A stretch of DNA of 5,312 nt from NCBI GenBank assembly GCA_013816415.1, contig JACDEN010000099.1, positions 1 through 5,312 on the forward strand, given 5' to 3'. Position 1 is the stretch's first letter. Each line of letters begins with the position of its first letter. The notes below the pieces were generated by a model, which was not told where the DNA came from, made no database searches, and saw only the letters and a list, made by a program, of their open reading frames with translations. Origin of the DNA: Planctomycetota bacterium. Its GTDB lineage: Bacteria > Planctomycetota > UBA11346. Positions 1 to 5,235 of the stretch are shown here, piece by piece. Made by a program: the position numbers and the translations under genes.

Positions 1-61
1 CAAAGGTCGCGGGGGCCCGGGGGTGAAACCCCCGATGAAAACAGCCGACCGCCGAGCCGTG

Positions 62-97
62 GTCGCGTGATAAAATGGGCGAAGCCCATCACGCGAC
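62..97. repeat. Nested hairpin with GAA loop
   Basis: GTCGCGTGAT (62-71) is the exact reverse complement of ATCACGCGAC (88-97). Inside lies ATGGGC-GAA-GCCCAT (75-89), which shares the AT at 88-89 with the outer arm, so the two folds are alternatives at their edge. The half GCCCATCACGCGAC also occurs in the second repeat copy near 1595-1608. There the opposite arm is absent, so only this copy can form the full structure. Confidence 0.75.
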
Positions 98-122
98 GAT
101 CCTGGCTGCTTCAGCCAGGATC
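98..122. repeat. Perfect 11-bp hairpin, copy 1
   Basis: GATCCTGGCTG (98-108), loop CTT (109-111), CAGCCAGGATC (112-122): an uninterrupted 11-bp stem with a 3-nt loop. It abuts the preceding hairpin with no spacer. No T-run follows on either strand, so it is not a standard intrinsic terminator. Confidence 0.85.
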
Positions 123-151
123 GAACGGCGACAAAGGTCGGGGGGTTTGGG

Positions 152-160
152 GGCGAAGCC
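152..160. repeat. IS target-site duplication, left copy
   Basis: GGCGAAGCC lies directly outside the left inverted repeat. The matching GGCAAAGCC lies directly outside the right one, with one mismatch (G/A at the fourth base). Nine bp is within the usual range for IS4-family elements. The duplicated bases are the loop and inner stem of a repeat hairpin, and that self-similar setting makes the call slightly less certain. Confidence 0.65.
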
Positions 161-179
161 CAATGCTATTCAGTTAAGG
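161..179 (+). repeat. IS left terminal inverted repeat
   Basis: CAATGCTATTCAGTTAAGG pairs exactly with 1556-1574 read on the other strand. A weaker similarity of C/T-rich sequence continues inward for about 15 bases. This end should be the transposase binding and cleavage site. Confidence 0.9.
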
Positions 180-238
180 AAGCCCTCTTTTCCCGATAAT
201 TTCATGTTGACACGCCCCTAGAAAATTTTTTTCGGGTT

Positions 239-1561
239 ATGAGCCCACTTTCCAGCCTCAGCGGGGTCTTCCGCTGCCTCCCCAACATCCTACCCACGCA
301 TTGGCGCCGCCGCCGAGGAAGCCTTGGCCCGCCGCAGGTTTTCCTCAGTCTGATGTTCATGTCGGTTTTGGGAACCAAAGGCTACGAGCGCACGATCGAG
401 GAAATGAAGGCGTACCTCGGCCATAAACTGGGTTGGGATACTCCTGATAAAGCCCCGTCCGCATCGGCGCTCTGCCAGGCGCGGCGGAAGCTGGATGCCA
501 AGCAATGCCGCGATGTCATGGCGCAGGTGTATCGCCTCTGCACCACGGCGCGTACCCACGCCAGCGTCAATTACACAGGCCTGCGCCTGCAGGCGATCGA
601 TGGCACCAAGCTCGCTCTTCCGGCGTACCGGTGCATGCAGAAGCACTTTGGTTGCCCCACGCACGGTGCAGGGAAGGAACAACTCGGACCTCAGGCATCG
701 TTGGTGGTGCTTTGGGACGTTGGCGCCAACCAGCCCGTCGATTGGCGGCTCGGACGATACCGTGAAAGCGAACGCGCGTTAGGGCAGGATCTCTTCGCGT
801 CGCTCAAGCCCGGCGATCTGCTCATAGCTGATCGTGGGATTCCCTCGCGTCGAATCATCACCCAGCTGAGCGAACTGCGGGCAGACTTCTTGATGCGCAT
901 TGCGTGTGGCGGACTCCATATCTATAGCGAAATCGTCCCTTTTCTCACCCAGGCAAGCAATGACGTCGTCATCCCGTTTCGTCTCCTGGGAAACAGCGAG
1001 GCTGTGCCGCTGCGGCTCCTGCGATTCCACTTGCCAGATGGATCCGCAGCCATCTTCCTCACGTCCTTGATCGATCAGCAGCGACATCCGTACCACGAAT
1101 TGGTCGCTCTCTACACCCAGCGGTGGCGCATCGAAACCGCCTTCCGAGAACTCAAGCTCTGGCATGGACTCGAACGCTTCCATGCCCGTCATGTCGACGG
1201 GATCGCCCAAGAAGTGTGCGCCATGATGGTCTTTCAACTCTTTGCCAGCGAACTCGAAGCACGAGCGCGACATCATCACCAACTCACGATCGACCCCAAG
1301 AACAGCGTCGGTGGAAACCCGTCTCCCACAGCACCACCGCCCTTCAGGCTCAATCGCAGGATCGTCGCCGATTGCGTCGTCAGCCTCCTCCACGCCGGAA
1401 CCAAAGGCGACGGCGAGATCCAGAAGGCTTTCGACTATGCTCTGTTCAGACTGTGGCGTTACCGGCAACAACCACGCCCTGGACGATCCTTCCCACGCCA
1501 GCGGAAGTCATCGCCACGGGGCTGGAAGGGCAGGGGAACCAAGGGAAAGGGGAGGCCTTAA
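239..1561 (+). CDS. IS4-family DDE transposase
   Basis: This 440-residue protein catalyses cut-and-paste movement of the surrounding element by binding its ends and nicking DNA with a metal-dependent DDE active site. The catalytic residues are visible: D121 in the IDGT motif, D198 in IADRG, and E299 inside the signature Y292-(2)-R295-(3)-E299-(6)-K306, which fits the IS4-family Y-R-E-K spacing exactly. The N-terminal part (about 20-105, including the ALCQARRKL stretch) matches the region typical of this family ahead of the catalytic core. The C-terminus (about 408-440) is strongly basic. ATG 239 is the only plausible start: no other start codon lies between it and the in-frame TAA at 197. The ribosome binding site is poor, with only a T-run and CGGG upstream, which suits the low expression usual for transposases. 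A TTGACA at 207-212 lacks a convincing -10. TAA 1559-1561 lies in the right inverted repeat. No frameshift is seen. Confidence 0.93.
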   Translation: MSPLSSLSGVFRCLPNILPTHWRRRRGSLGPPQVFLSLMFMSVLGTKGYERTIEEMKAYLGHKLGWDTPDKAPSASALCQARRKLDAKQCRDVMAQVYRLCTTARTHASVNYTGLRLQAIDGTKLALPAYRCMQKHFGCPTHGAGKEQLGPQASLVVLWDVGANQPVDWRLGRYRESERALGQDLFASLKPGDLLIADRGIPSRRIITQLSELRADFLMRIACGGLHIYSEIVPFLTQASNDVVIPFRLLGNSEAVPLRLLRFHLPDGSAAIFLTSLIDQQRHPYHELVALYTQRWRIETAFRELKLWHGLERFHARHVDGIAQEVCAMMVFQLFASELEARARHHHQLTIDPKNSVGGNPSPTAPPPFRLNRRIVADCVVSLLHAGTKGDGEIQKAFDYALFRLWRYRQQPRPGRSFPRQRKSSPRGWKGRGTKGKGRP

Positions 1562-1574
1562 CTGAATAGCATTG
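1556..1574 (-). repeat. IS right terminal inverted repeat
   Basis: CCTTAACTGAATAGCATTG is the exact reverse complement of the left end at 161-179. The transposase stop codon TAA (1559-1561) is embedded in it, so the coding frame runs right up to the end of the element. Confidence 0.9.
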
Positions 1575-1583
1575 GGCAAAGCC
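1575..1583. repeat. IS target-site duplication, right copy
   Basis: GGCAAAGCC directly outside the right inverted repeat corresponds to GGCGAAGCC at 152-160 with one mismatch. The mismatch may reflect mutation since insertion, or recombination between repeat copies. Confidence 0.65.
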
Positions 1584-1681
1584 CCCGACTACAAGCCCAT
1601 CACGCGACGATCCTGGCTGCTTCAACCAGGATCGAACGGCGACAAAGGGTCGCGGGGGTTTGGGGGCGAAGCCTCCGACTT
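1575..1681. repeat. Palindromic repeat cluster, right part
   Basis: This continues the repeat interrupted by the insertion sequence. The stretch from 1595 matches 84-160 except for one base in the palindrome and a 2-bp length difference in the G-rich spacer. It contains GATCCTGGCTG-CTT-CAACCAGGATC (1609-1633), which has one mismatch in the stem compared with the perfect copy. It also has a second GAA-loop hairpin, GGGGGC-GAA-GCCTCC (about 1662-1676), with one G:T pair. The minus-strand open frame from 2040 runs into this repeat and stops in it. No plus-strand gene is supported here. Confidence 0.8.
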
Positions 1682-2040
1682 AACAGGCTCGCGCAGCCGA
1701 GCGCGATGGCGATCGCTCCGGCTCCTAAACCGCAGGTCCCGTTCTGGTTCGAGGGGTGGGCGACGCCGTGGCTGCTCGACGACAATGCGGCGATCCGGTC
1801 CCTGGCCTTGGGCGACACCGGCGGCGCCGTAATCCGCCTGAGGTAGCCGGATCCCGCCCCGCTACCGATCTGATCGAGCACGACGATCCGGCCCGCGGAG
1901 ACGCGGCTGCCGCCAGCGTCGACCGCGTCGTTCAGCGGCCAGTCCTGGGCGAAGGAATGGGCGGCGGTGGCGATCAGGAAGAGGGTTGGAGCGAATCGCA
2001 CGGGGCGGGAGATGATCACACACTGAATCGATTGCAACAA
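1600..2040 (-). pseudogene. Possible small or decayed exported protein gene
   Basis: The minus-strand frame reads like a secreted protein. There is a basic start, a hydrophobic run (FAPTLFLIATAAHSFA) with a plausible signal-peptidase site after SFA, then a Gly-rich body containing DAGGSRVSAGRIVVLDQIGS. The latter resembles the GG...GxIGQ-type modules of many short exported proteins. Near the end comes a Gly/Ala-rich hydrophobic stretch (GLGAGAIAIALG) followed by arginines, like a C-terminal membrane anchor. Against an intact gene: the frame has no ATG, only TTG (2040, 2037) or GTG (2019, 2001); none has a ribosome binding site; and the last 25 or so residues and the stop codon come from the palindromic repeat. 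It is divergent from the 2062 gene with almost no gap. It may be a remnant, or a coincidental frame. The 46-codon plus-strand frame 1706-1846 overlaps it and shares its third codon positions. Confidence 0.35.
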
Positions 2041-2061
2041 ACACTTGATTGTGGGAAGTGT

Positions 2062-3261
2062 ATGACACGATCGCGCGCCCTGATGGTACGTATCTTCCTG
2101 CTGGTCCTCCTCCTAGCCGCGTCGAGCACCGCTTCCGAAGCGGTCCCGCCCGGTCTCATGAACTACCAGGGGTACGTCGAGCGCGACGGAGCGCCGGTCC
2201 AGGGGACCTCGGACCTGCTGTTCACCATCGTCGACGACTACGGCATGCCGGCCTGGAGCGAATCCCGGCCCGGGGTCGCCATCGACCATGGATTCTACAG
2301 CATCGTCCTGGGCACCGTGCAGCCGCTCAGCCCCGCAGTCTTCGCCCAGGGGCCGCGATTCCTCCAGGTGGCGATCGACGGCGAGGTCCTGCCCGACCGG
2401 CGTCTGGTCTCGGTCCCCTACGCGCTGGTCGCGCCGGTCGCCGATGGCGCGGTCACCACCAGCAAGCTCGCCGACGGCGCGGTGACCATCGACAAGCTCG
2501 CGCCCGGCATCCGCGTCTCCTGGCGCGGCGGGTGGAACAGCGCGGCGCAATATCAGGCCGACGACCTGGTCAACGCCGACGGCAGCGCCTGGATCGCGGT
2601 CGGACCGTCGCTCGGAGTCCGCCCCGGTACGGGAGCCGCCTGGCAGCTGTTCGCGACGGGCGCCGGCCTCACGGTCGGTTCGGGGCTCGTGCAGACCGGA
2701 TCGACGGTGTCGATCGACCCCTCGGTCCTACGCCTCGATGCGCAGGGGATCGCCATCGACGGAGTCTACCGCTACCAGCGGCCGCACCGCATGGCGGCGA
2801 CCGTCGCGGCGGGGGATTTCCGTCCCGAGAACCAACGCGAGTCGTTGTCGCTGACGCTCGACGCCGGCGGCTGGCATGGGCTCGGCAGCGCCCGCGCAAA
2901 CGATGCGCTGATCGCGCCGGTGCACCTGCCCCAGGGAGCGCTGGTGACCGGGCTCATCGCCTACGTGTACGATGCCGACGCCACGGCGAGCTTCACCGTG
3001 AACTCGACCCTGTCGCTGCAGCGCCTGCGCCTGACCGCGGCTGCGCCTGCGCCCCAGAGCCTGCTGGATGCGGCCCTGTCCACCGTCGGCGCGCCGGCAC
3101 TGAACCAGATGATCGAGTGCATTCCCACGACCATCGCCCTCACGCCGATCGCCGGCGATGAGACCCTGTGGCTGCGCGTCCGTCTCGACGCCGACGCCGC
3201 GTCGGCCGCCGTGCGGTTCTACGGCTGCCACATCGAGTACGAGGTCGCCGCGGTCCCTTGA
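2062..3261 (+). CDS. Secreted modular protein, tail-fibre/CBM-like
   Basis: This 399-residue protein probably acts outside the cytoplasm; its function is unknown. Residues 1-27 form a signal peptide: basic MTRSR, the hydrophobic core IFLLVLLLAA, and likely cleavage after SEA. Residues 29-122 (PPGLMNYQGYVERDG to RRLVSVPYAL) match a domain common in exported bacterial proteins that starts PGxxNYQG and ends with SVPYA. Two 10-residue repeats follow (ADGAVTTSKL, 127-136; ADGAVTIDKL, 137-146), like those in phage-tail-type adhesins. Residues 154-198 (W154, W158, Y164, W177, PG 188-189, W194) resemble a small chitin/carbohydrate-binding-like module. The C-terminal domain, about 245-399, is beta-rich with two cysteines (C353, C389) that could form a disulfide. 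ATG 2062 is chosen because GGGAAG sits just upstream (2053-2058) and the signal peptide begins there. The frame is open back to 1756 but that part looks noncoding. Roles in adhesion or surface structure are inference. Confidence 0.8.
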   Translation: MTRSRALMVRIFLLVLLLAASSTASEAVPPGLMNYQGYVERDGAPVQGTSDLLFTIVDDYGMPAWSESRPGVAIDHGFYSIVLGTVQPLSPAVFAQGPRFLQVAIDGEVLPDRRLVSVPYALVAPVADGAVTTSKLADGAVTIDKLAPGIRVSWRGGWNSAAQYQADDLVNADGSAWIAVGPSLGVRPGTGAAWQLFATGAGLTVGSGLVQTGSTVSIDPSVLRLDAQGIAIDGVYRYQRPHRMAATVAAGDFRPENQRESLSLTLDAGGWHGLGSARANDALIAPVHLPQGALVTGLIAYVYDADATASFTVNSTLSLQRLRLTAAAPAPQSLLDAALSTVGAPALNQMIECIPTTIALTPIAGDETLWLRVRLDADAASAAVRFYGCHIEYEVAAVP

Positions 3262-3334
3262 CCGGCCATCGCCGCGCGACGGCCGCTTGCCGTGGCGTGT
3301 CGCAGGGGATCATGCCGCGCCTCGCGGAGGTCCC

Positions 3335-4567
3335 ATGGGCAAGCCGGGCACGGTCATCATCGGTCAATCCGGCGGCCCCACCGCCGTCATCAACCAATCG
3401 CTGGTCGGCATCGTCGAATCCTGCCTGGCGCAGCCGGCGGCGTTCACCCGCGTGCTCGGCGCCATCCACGGCATCCACGGCATCCTCGACGGCGACCTCT
3501 GCGATTTCTCGGCGGAAGACCGCGCCAATCTCGAGGTCGTGGCGGCCACGCCCTCCGCCGCGCTGAAGTCGGTGCGCCTCAAGCCGACCCCTGAGATCTG
3601 CGAGCGCGTGCTCGCGCGCTTCAAGGAGTTCGACGTCCGCGCCTTCTTCTACATCGGCGGCAACGACACCGCCGAGACCACCCACATCATCAACGAGATG
3701 GCGGTGCGCGACGGCTACGAGCTGGCCTGCTTCCACTGCCCCAAGACCATCGACAACGATCTGCGCGTCACCGACCACTGTCCGGGATACGGCTCCGCGG
3801 CGAAGTGGGTCGCGCAGGCCTTCATGGGCGACAATCTCGACAACCGTTCGATGGGCGGGCTCAAGATCAACGTGGTGATGGGCCGCAATGCCGGCTGGCT
3901 CACCGCCGCGAGCGCCCTCGCCCGCATCTTTCCACAGGACGGACCGCACCTGATCTACTGCCCGGAAGTCGACTTCTCGGTGGAATCGTTCTGCGCCGAC
4001 GTGGCTCGCGTGTATCGCGAGCTCGGACGCTGCGTGATCGCGGTCTCGGAAGGAATCCACGGTCCTGGGGGCGCCGACATCATCGACCTCGGCGAGACCG
4101 ACAGCCACGGCAACAAGCAGCTGTCGGGCTCCGGGGCCCTCGGCGATTTCCTGGCCGGGAAGCTCAAGGCGTTCCTCGCTGCCGCCGCGCCGGGAAGGAA
4201 GCACCGCATCCGCGCCGACACCTTCGGCTACCTGCAGCGCTGCTTTCCGGGCGTGGTCAGCGAGGTCGATGCCACGGAGGCGCGCCGCGCCGGCCGCGCC
4301 GCGGTCGCCGCGGTGCTCGCGGGCGGACGCAGCGGATCCATCGCCTTCCGGCGCCAGGCCGGCGCCTATGCGGTCGAGACCTTCGTCACGCCGTTGACCA
4401 CCGTCGCCAAGGACACCCGGGCGATGCCGCGCGATTGGCTGAATGCCGAGGGAAACGATGTGGTTTCGGCGAAATTCCTGCCATACGTCCAGCCGCTGGT
4501 GGGCGTCCTGCCGGCCATCGGCCAGCTCGCGCTGACGCGTGTGGTTGCGGCGAAGACGCGGCAGTGA
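3335..4567 (+). CDS. Phosphofructokinase, probably pyrophosphate-dependent
   Basis: This cytoplasmic enzyme of 410 residues phosphorylates fructose 6-phosphate to fructose 1,6-bisphosphate. With pyrophosphate as donor the step is reversible and serves both glycolysis and gluconeogenesis. The family is clear: the N-terminal phosphate-binding GQSGGPTAVIN (10-20), GGND (108-111), the catalytic PKTIDND (136-142, with D140 as the expected base), the substrate motif MGR (182-184) and SEG (238-240). Two positions that separate donors point to pyrophosphate. D111 stands where ATP enzymes have Gly (GGDG), and K137 stands where they have Gly (PGTIDND). ATG 3335 is chosen because GGAGG (3326-3330) lies four bases upstream and the conserved fold begins at once. 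The frame stays open back to 3158, but that part overlaps the upstream gene. The 73-bp gap and own ribosome binding site suggest an independent gene. Donor use is inferred, not proven. Confidence 0.93.
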   Translation: MGKPGTVIIGQSGGPTAVINQSLVGIVESCLAQPAAFTRVLGAIHGIHGILDGDLCDFSAEDRANLEVVAATPSAALKSVRLKPTPEICERVLARFKEFDVRAFFYIGGNDTAETTHIINEMAVRDGYELACFHCPKTIDNDLRVTDHCPGYGSAAKWVAQAFMGDNLDNRSMGGLKINVVMGRNAGWLTAASALARIFPQDGPHLIYCPEVDFSVESFCADVARVYRELGRCVIAVSEGIHGPGGADIIDLGETDSHGNKQLSGSGALGDFLAGKLKAFLAAAAPGRKHRIRADTFGYLQRCFPGVVSEVDATEARRAGRAAVAAVLAGGRSGSIAFRRQAGAYAVETFVTPLTTVAKDTRAMPRDWLNAEGNDVVSAKFLPYVQPLVGVLPAIGQLALTRVVAAKTRQ

Positions 4568-4630
4568 GTCCGTGCCGCCGGGCTCGGTCCGGGCAGAGAC
4601 GGATGACGCAAGCGCGTCCCTGTTGGCAAC

Positions 4631-4658
4631 TTGACACCCCTGGTGCCCTATCTATCCT
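4631..4658 (+). promoter_or_regulatory. Candidate promoter of the tRNA-tuf operon
   Basis: A perfect -35 TTGACA (4631-4636) is followed after 16 bp by TATCCT (4653-4658) as the -10. The bases just downstream (CCCCGTCCC) form a GC-rich discriminator, the kind found at growth-rate and ppGpp-controlled stable-RNA promoters. It lies 33 bp before the first tRNA, in the 124-bp gap after the phosphofructokinase gene. The position fits well; the -10 is imperfect (four of six bases). Confidence 0.55.
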
Positions 4659-4691
4659 CCCCGTCCCTTCTCTTACGGGAGGGGGGGGTCT

Positions 4692-4767
4692 GCCACCTTA
4701 GCTCAGTCGGTAGAGCTACTGTTTTGTAAACAGTGGGTCGCCGGTTCGAGTCCGGCAGGTGGCTCCA
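4692..4767 (+). tRNA. tRNA-Thr(TGT)
   Basis: The acceptor GCCACCT pairs fully with AGGTGGC. The anticodon stem ACTGT/ACAGT encloses the loop TTTGTAA, giving anticodon TGT (4725-4727), which reads ACA. The T-loop is TTCGAGT. The CCA tail is encoded (4765-4767) and the discriminator base is T. This is the first gene of the tRNA-tuf operon, equivalent to thrU of E. coli by order and anticodon. Confidence 0.97.
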
Positions 4768-4830
4768 GCCATCGGTCTTCGGCGCAAGCCCAGCTCTTTG
4801 TCATCATTGATGTCGTCGGACCGGGCACCC

Positions 4831-4916
4831 GGGTAGATACCGAAGTGGCCAAACGGGGTAGACTGTAAATCTACTGGCTTACGCCTTCGAAGGTTCGAGT
4901 CCTTCTCTACCCACCA
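4831..4916 (+). tRNA. tRNA-Tyr(GTA)
   Basis: The acceptor GGGTAGA pairs with TCTACCC. The anticodon stem GTAGA/TCTAC holds the loop CTGTAAA with anticodon GTA (4865-4867). A long variable arm with a GGC-TTAC-GCC stem (4876-4885) marks a class II tRNA, as expected for bacterial tyrosine tRNA. The discriminator is A and CCA is encoded. It follows tRNA-Thr by 63 bp, in the place of tyrU. Confidence 0.97.
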
Positions 4917-4929
4917 CCCGTCACCAAGG

Positions 4930-4966
4930 GCTCGCTGCGTGCCGAGCGAGCGGCTCTCGCGAGCCG
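4930..4966 (+). promoter_or_regulatory. Twin hairpins in the Tyr-Gly tRNA spacer
   Basis: Two perfect stems stand side by side in the 59-bp spacer. The first is GCTCGCT (4930-4936) with AGCGAGC (4945-4951) around an 8-nt loop. The second is CGGCTC (4951-4956) with GAGCCG (4961-4966) around TCGC. They share C4951, so the stacks touch. No T-run follows, so termination is unlikely. A processing role in the polycistronic transcript is possible but is inference. Confidence 0.55.
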
Positions 4967-4975
4967 TGCCCACAC

Positions 4976-5049
4976 GCGGGTGTAGCTCAATGGTAGAGCA
5001 GCAGCCTTCCAAGCTGAGGACGAGGGTTCGATTCCCTTCACCCGCTCCA
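4976..5049 (+). tRNA. tRNA-Gly(TCC)
   Basis: The acceptor GCGGGTG pairs with CACCCGC. The anticodon loop CTTCCAA gives TCC (5008-5010), which reads GGA and GGG. The outermost anticodon-stem pair is a G:A mismatch, which is tolerated in many bacterial tRNA-Gly(TCC) genes. The discriminator is T and CCA is encoded. It takes the place of glyT in the conserved order. Confidence 0.97.
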
Positions 5050-5081
5050 CTCCGGACCGCCGACATCTCGGGGGGCTTCAC

Positions 5082-5157
<76 letters not shown>

Positions 5158-5193
5158 CTCACTGACCCCCGACGTCTCTCCATCTTCACCGTT

Positions 5194-5213
5194 TCGCCGG
5201 AAAATGCCGGCGA
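5194..5213 (+). promoter_or_regulatory. Hairpin in the tuf leader
   Basis: TCGCCGG (5194-5200), loop AAAATG, CCGGCGA (5207-5213): a perfect 7-bp GC-rich stem between the last tRNA and tuf, ending 22 bases before the start codon. It is not followed by a T-run. It could mark a processing site separating tRNAs from the tuf mRNA or shield the mRNA 5' end. The function is inferred from position only. Confidence 0.5.
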
Positions 5214-5224
5214 GCATCCGTATC

Positions 5225-5235
5225 GGGAGCCTCCC
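5225..5235 (+). promoter_or_regulatory. tuf ribosome binding site within a small inverted repeat
   Basis: GGGAG (5225-5229) is the likely Shine-Dalgarno sequence, six bases before ATG 5236. It is followed by CTCCC, so GGGA can pair with TCCC around a GCC loop directly against the start codon. The stem is short and may be fortuitous. Confidence 0.5.

Larger units (their letters stand above)
1..160. repeat. Palindromic repeat cluster, left part (gene-free)
   Basis: This stretch holds no credible gene. It is made of short palindromes joined by conserved spacers. The hairpins are CGGGGGT-GAA-ACCCCCG (18-34), a nested one at 62-97, an 11-bp perfect stem at 98-122, and the left half of a GGGGGC-GAA-GCCCCC hairpin that is cut by the insertion sequence at 160/161. 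Positions 84-160 recur almost unchanged from 1595 onward, right of the element. Positions 1-34 look like the tail of a further unit, because CAAAGGTCG at 1-9 matches 132-140. Subtracting the element (1414 bp) and one 9-bp target duplication gives a distance of 88 bp between the two copies of the 11-bp palindrome. The pattern resembles bacterial interspersed or extragenic palindromic repeats. The family is not recognised and no function is assigned. Confidence 0.8.
161..1574 (+). mobile_element. IS4-family insertion sequence, complete (1414 bp)
   Basis: The element is bounded by 19-bp perfect terminal inverted repeats: CAATGCTATTCAGTTAAGG at 161-179 and its reverse complement at 1556-1574. A near-perfect 9-bp direct repeat flanks it. 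It carries one gene, a full-length transposase whose stop codon falls inside the right inverted repeat. Ends, reading frame and catalytic residues all look intact, so it may still be mobile. Its base composition is visibly less GC-rich than the genes to its right, which fits acquisition from outside. Removing it restores one continuous palindromic repeat hairpin. The IS4 family is assigned from the transposase motifs. The subgroup and ISfinder name cannot be given from reading alone. Confidence 0.9.

Noticed and set aside
1..160. CRISPR array
   Set aside because: The repeats are palindromic units with conserved, not variable, spacers and irregular spacing; no cas gene is present.
1123..1832. 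Overlapping plus-strand frames at 1123-1569, 1242-1565 and 1572-1832
   Set aside because: They are out-of-frame readings of the transposase end and of the repeat, Arg/Ser-rich and without motifs.
1706..1846. 46-codon plus-strand frame starting at ATG 1706
   Set aside because: The translation looks protein-like and its third positions are G/C-rich, but there is no ribosome site, and it shares third codon positions with the minus-strand frame, so composition cannot separate them. The signal peptide favours the minus strand; kept only as an alternative.
1756..2061. Upstream extension of the secreted-protein gene
   Set aside because: The frame is open but carries no domain, precedes a clear signal peptide, and overlaps the better minus-strand frame; ATG 2062 has a ribosome binding site.
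3279..3293. ACGGC-CGCTT-GCCGT hairpin after the secreted-protein gene as a terminator
   Set aside because: The stem is only 5 bp and no T-run follows; in such GC-rich sequence it is expected by chance.
3158..3334. Upstream extension of the phosphofructokinase frame
   Set aside because: It overlaps the end of the preceding gene and is Arg/Pro-rich; GGAGG before ATG 3335 and the conserved N-terminus fix the start.
3140..4204. 354-codon minus-strand frame opposite the phosphofructokinase
   Set aside because: It is a high-GC shadow with low-complexity composition and no recognisable motif, and the plus-strand enzyme explains the region fully.
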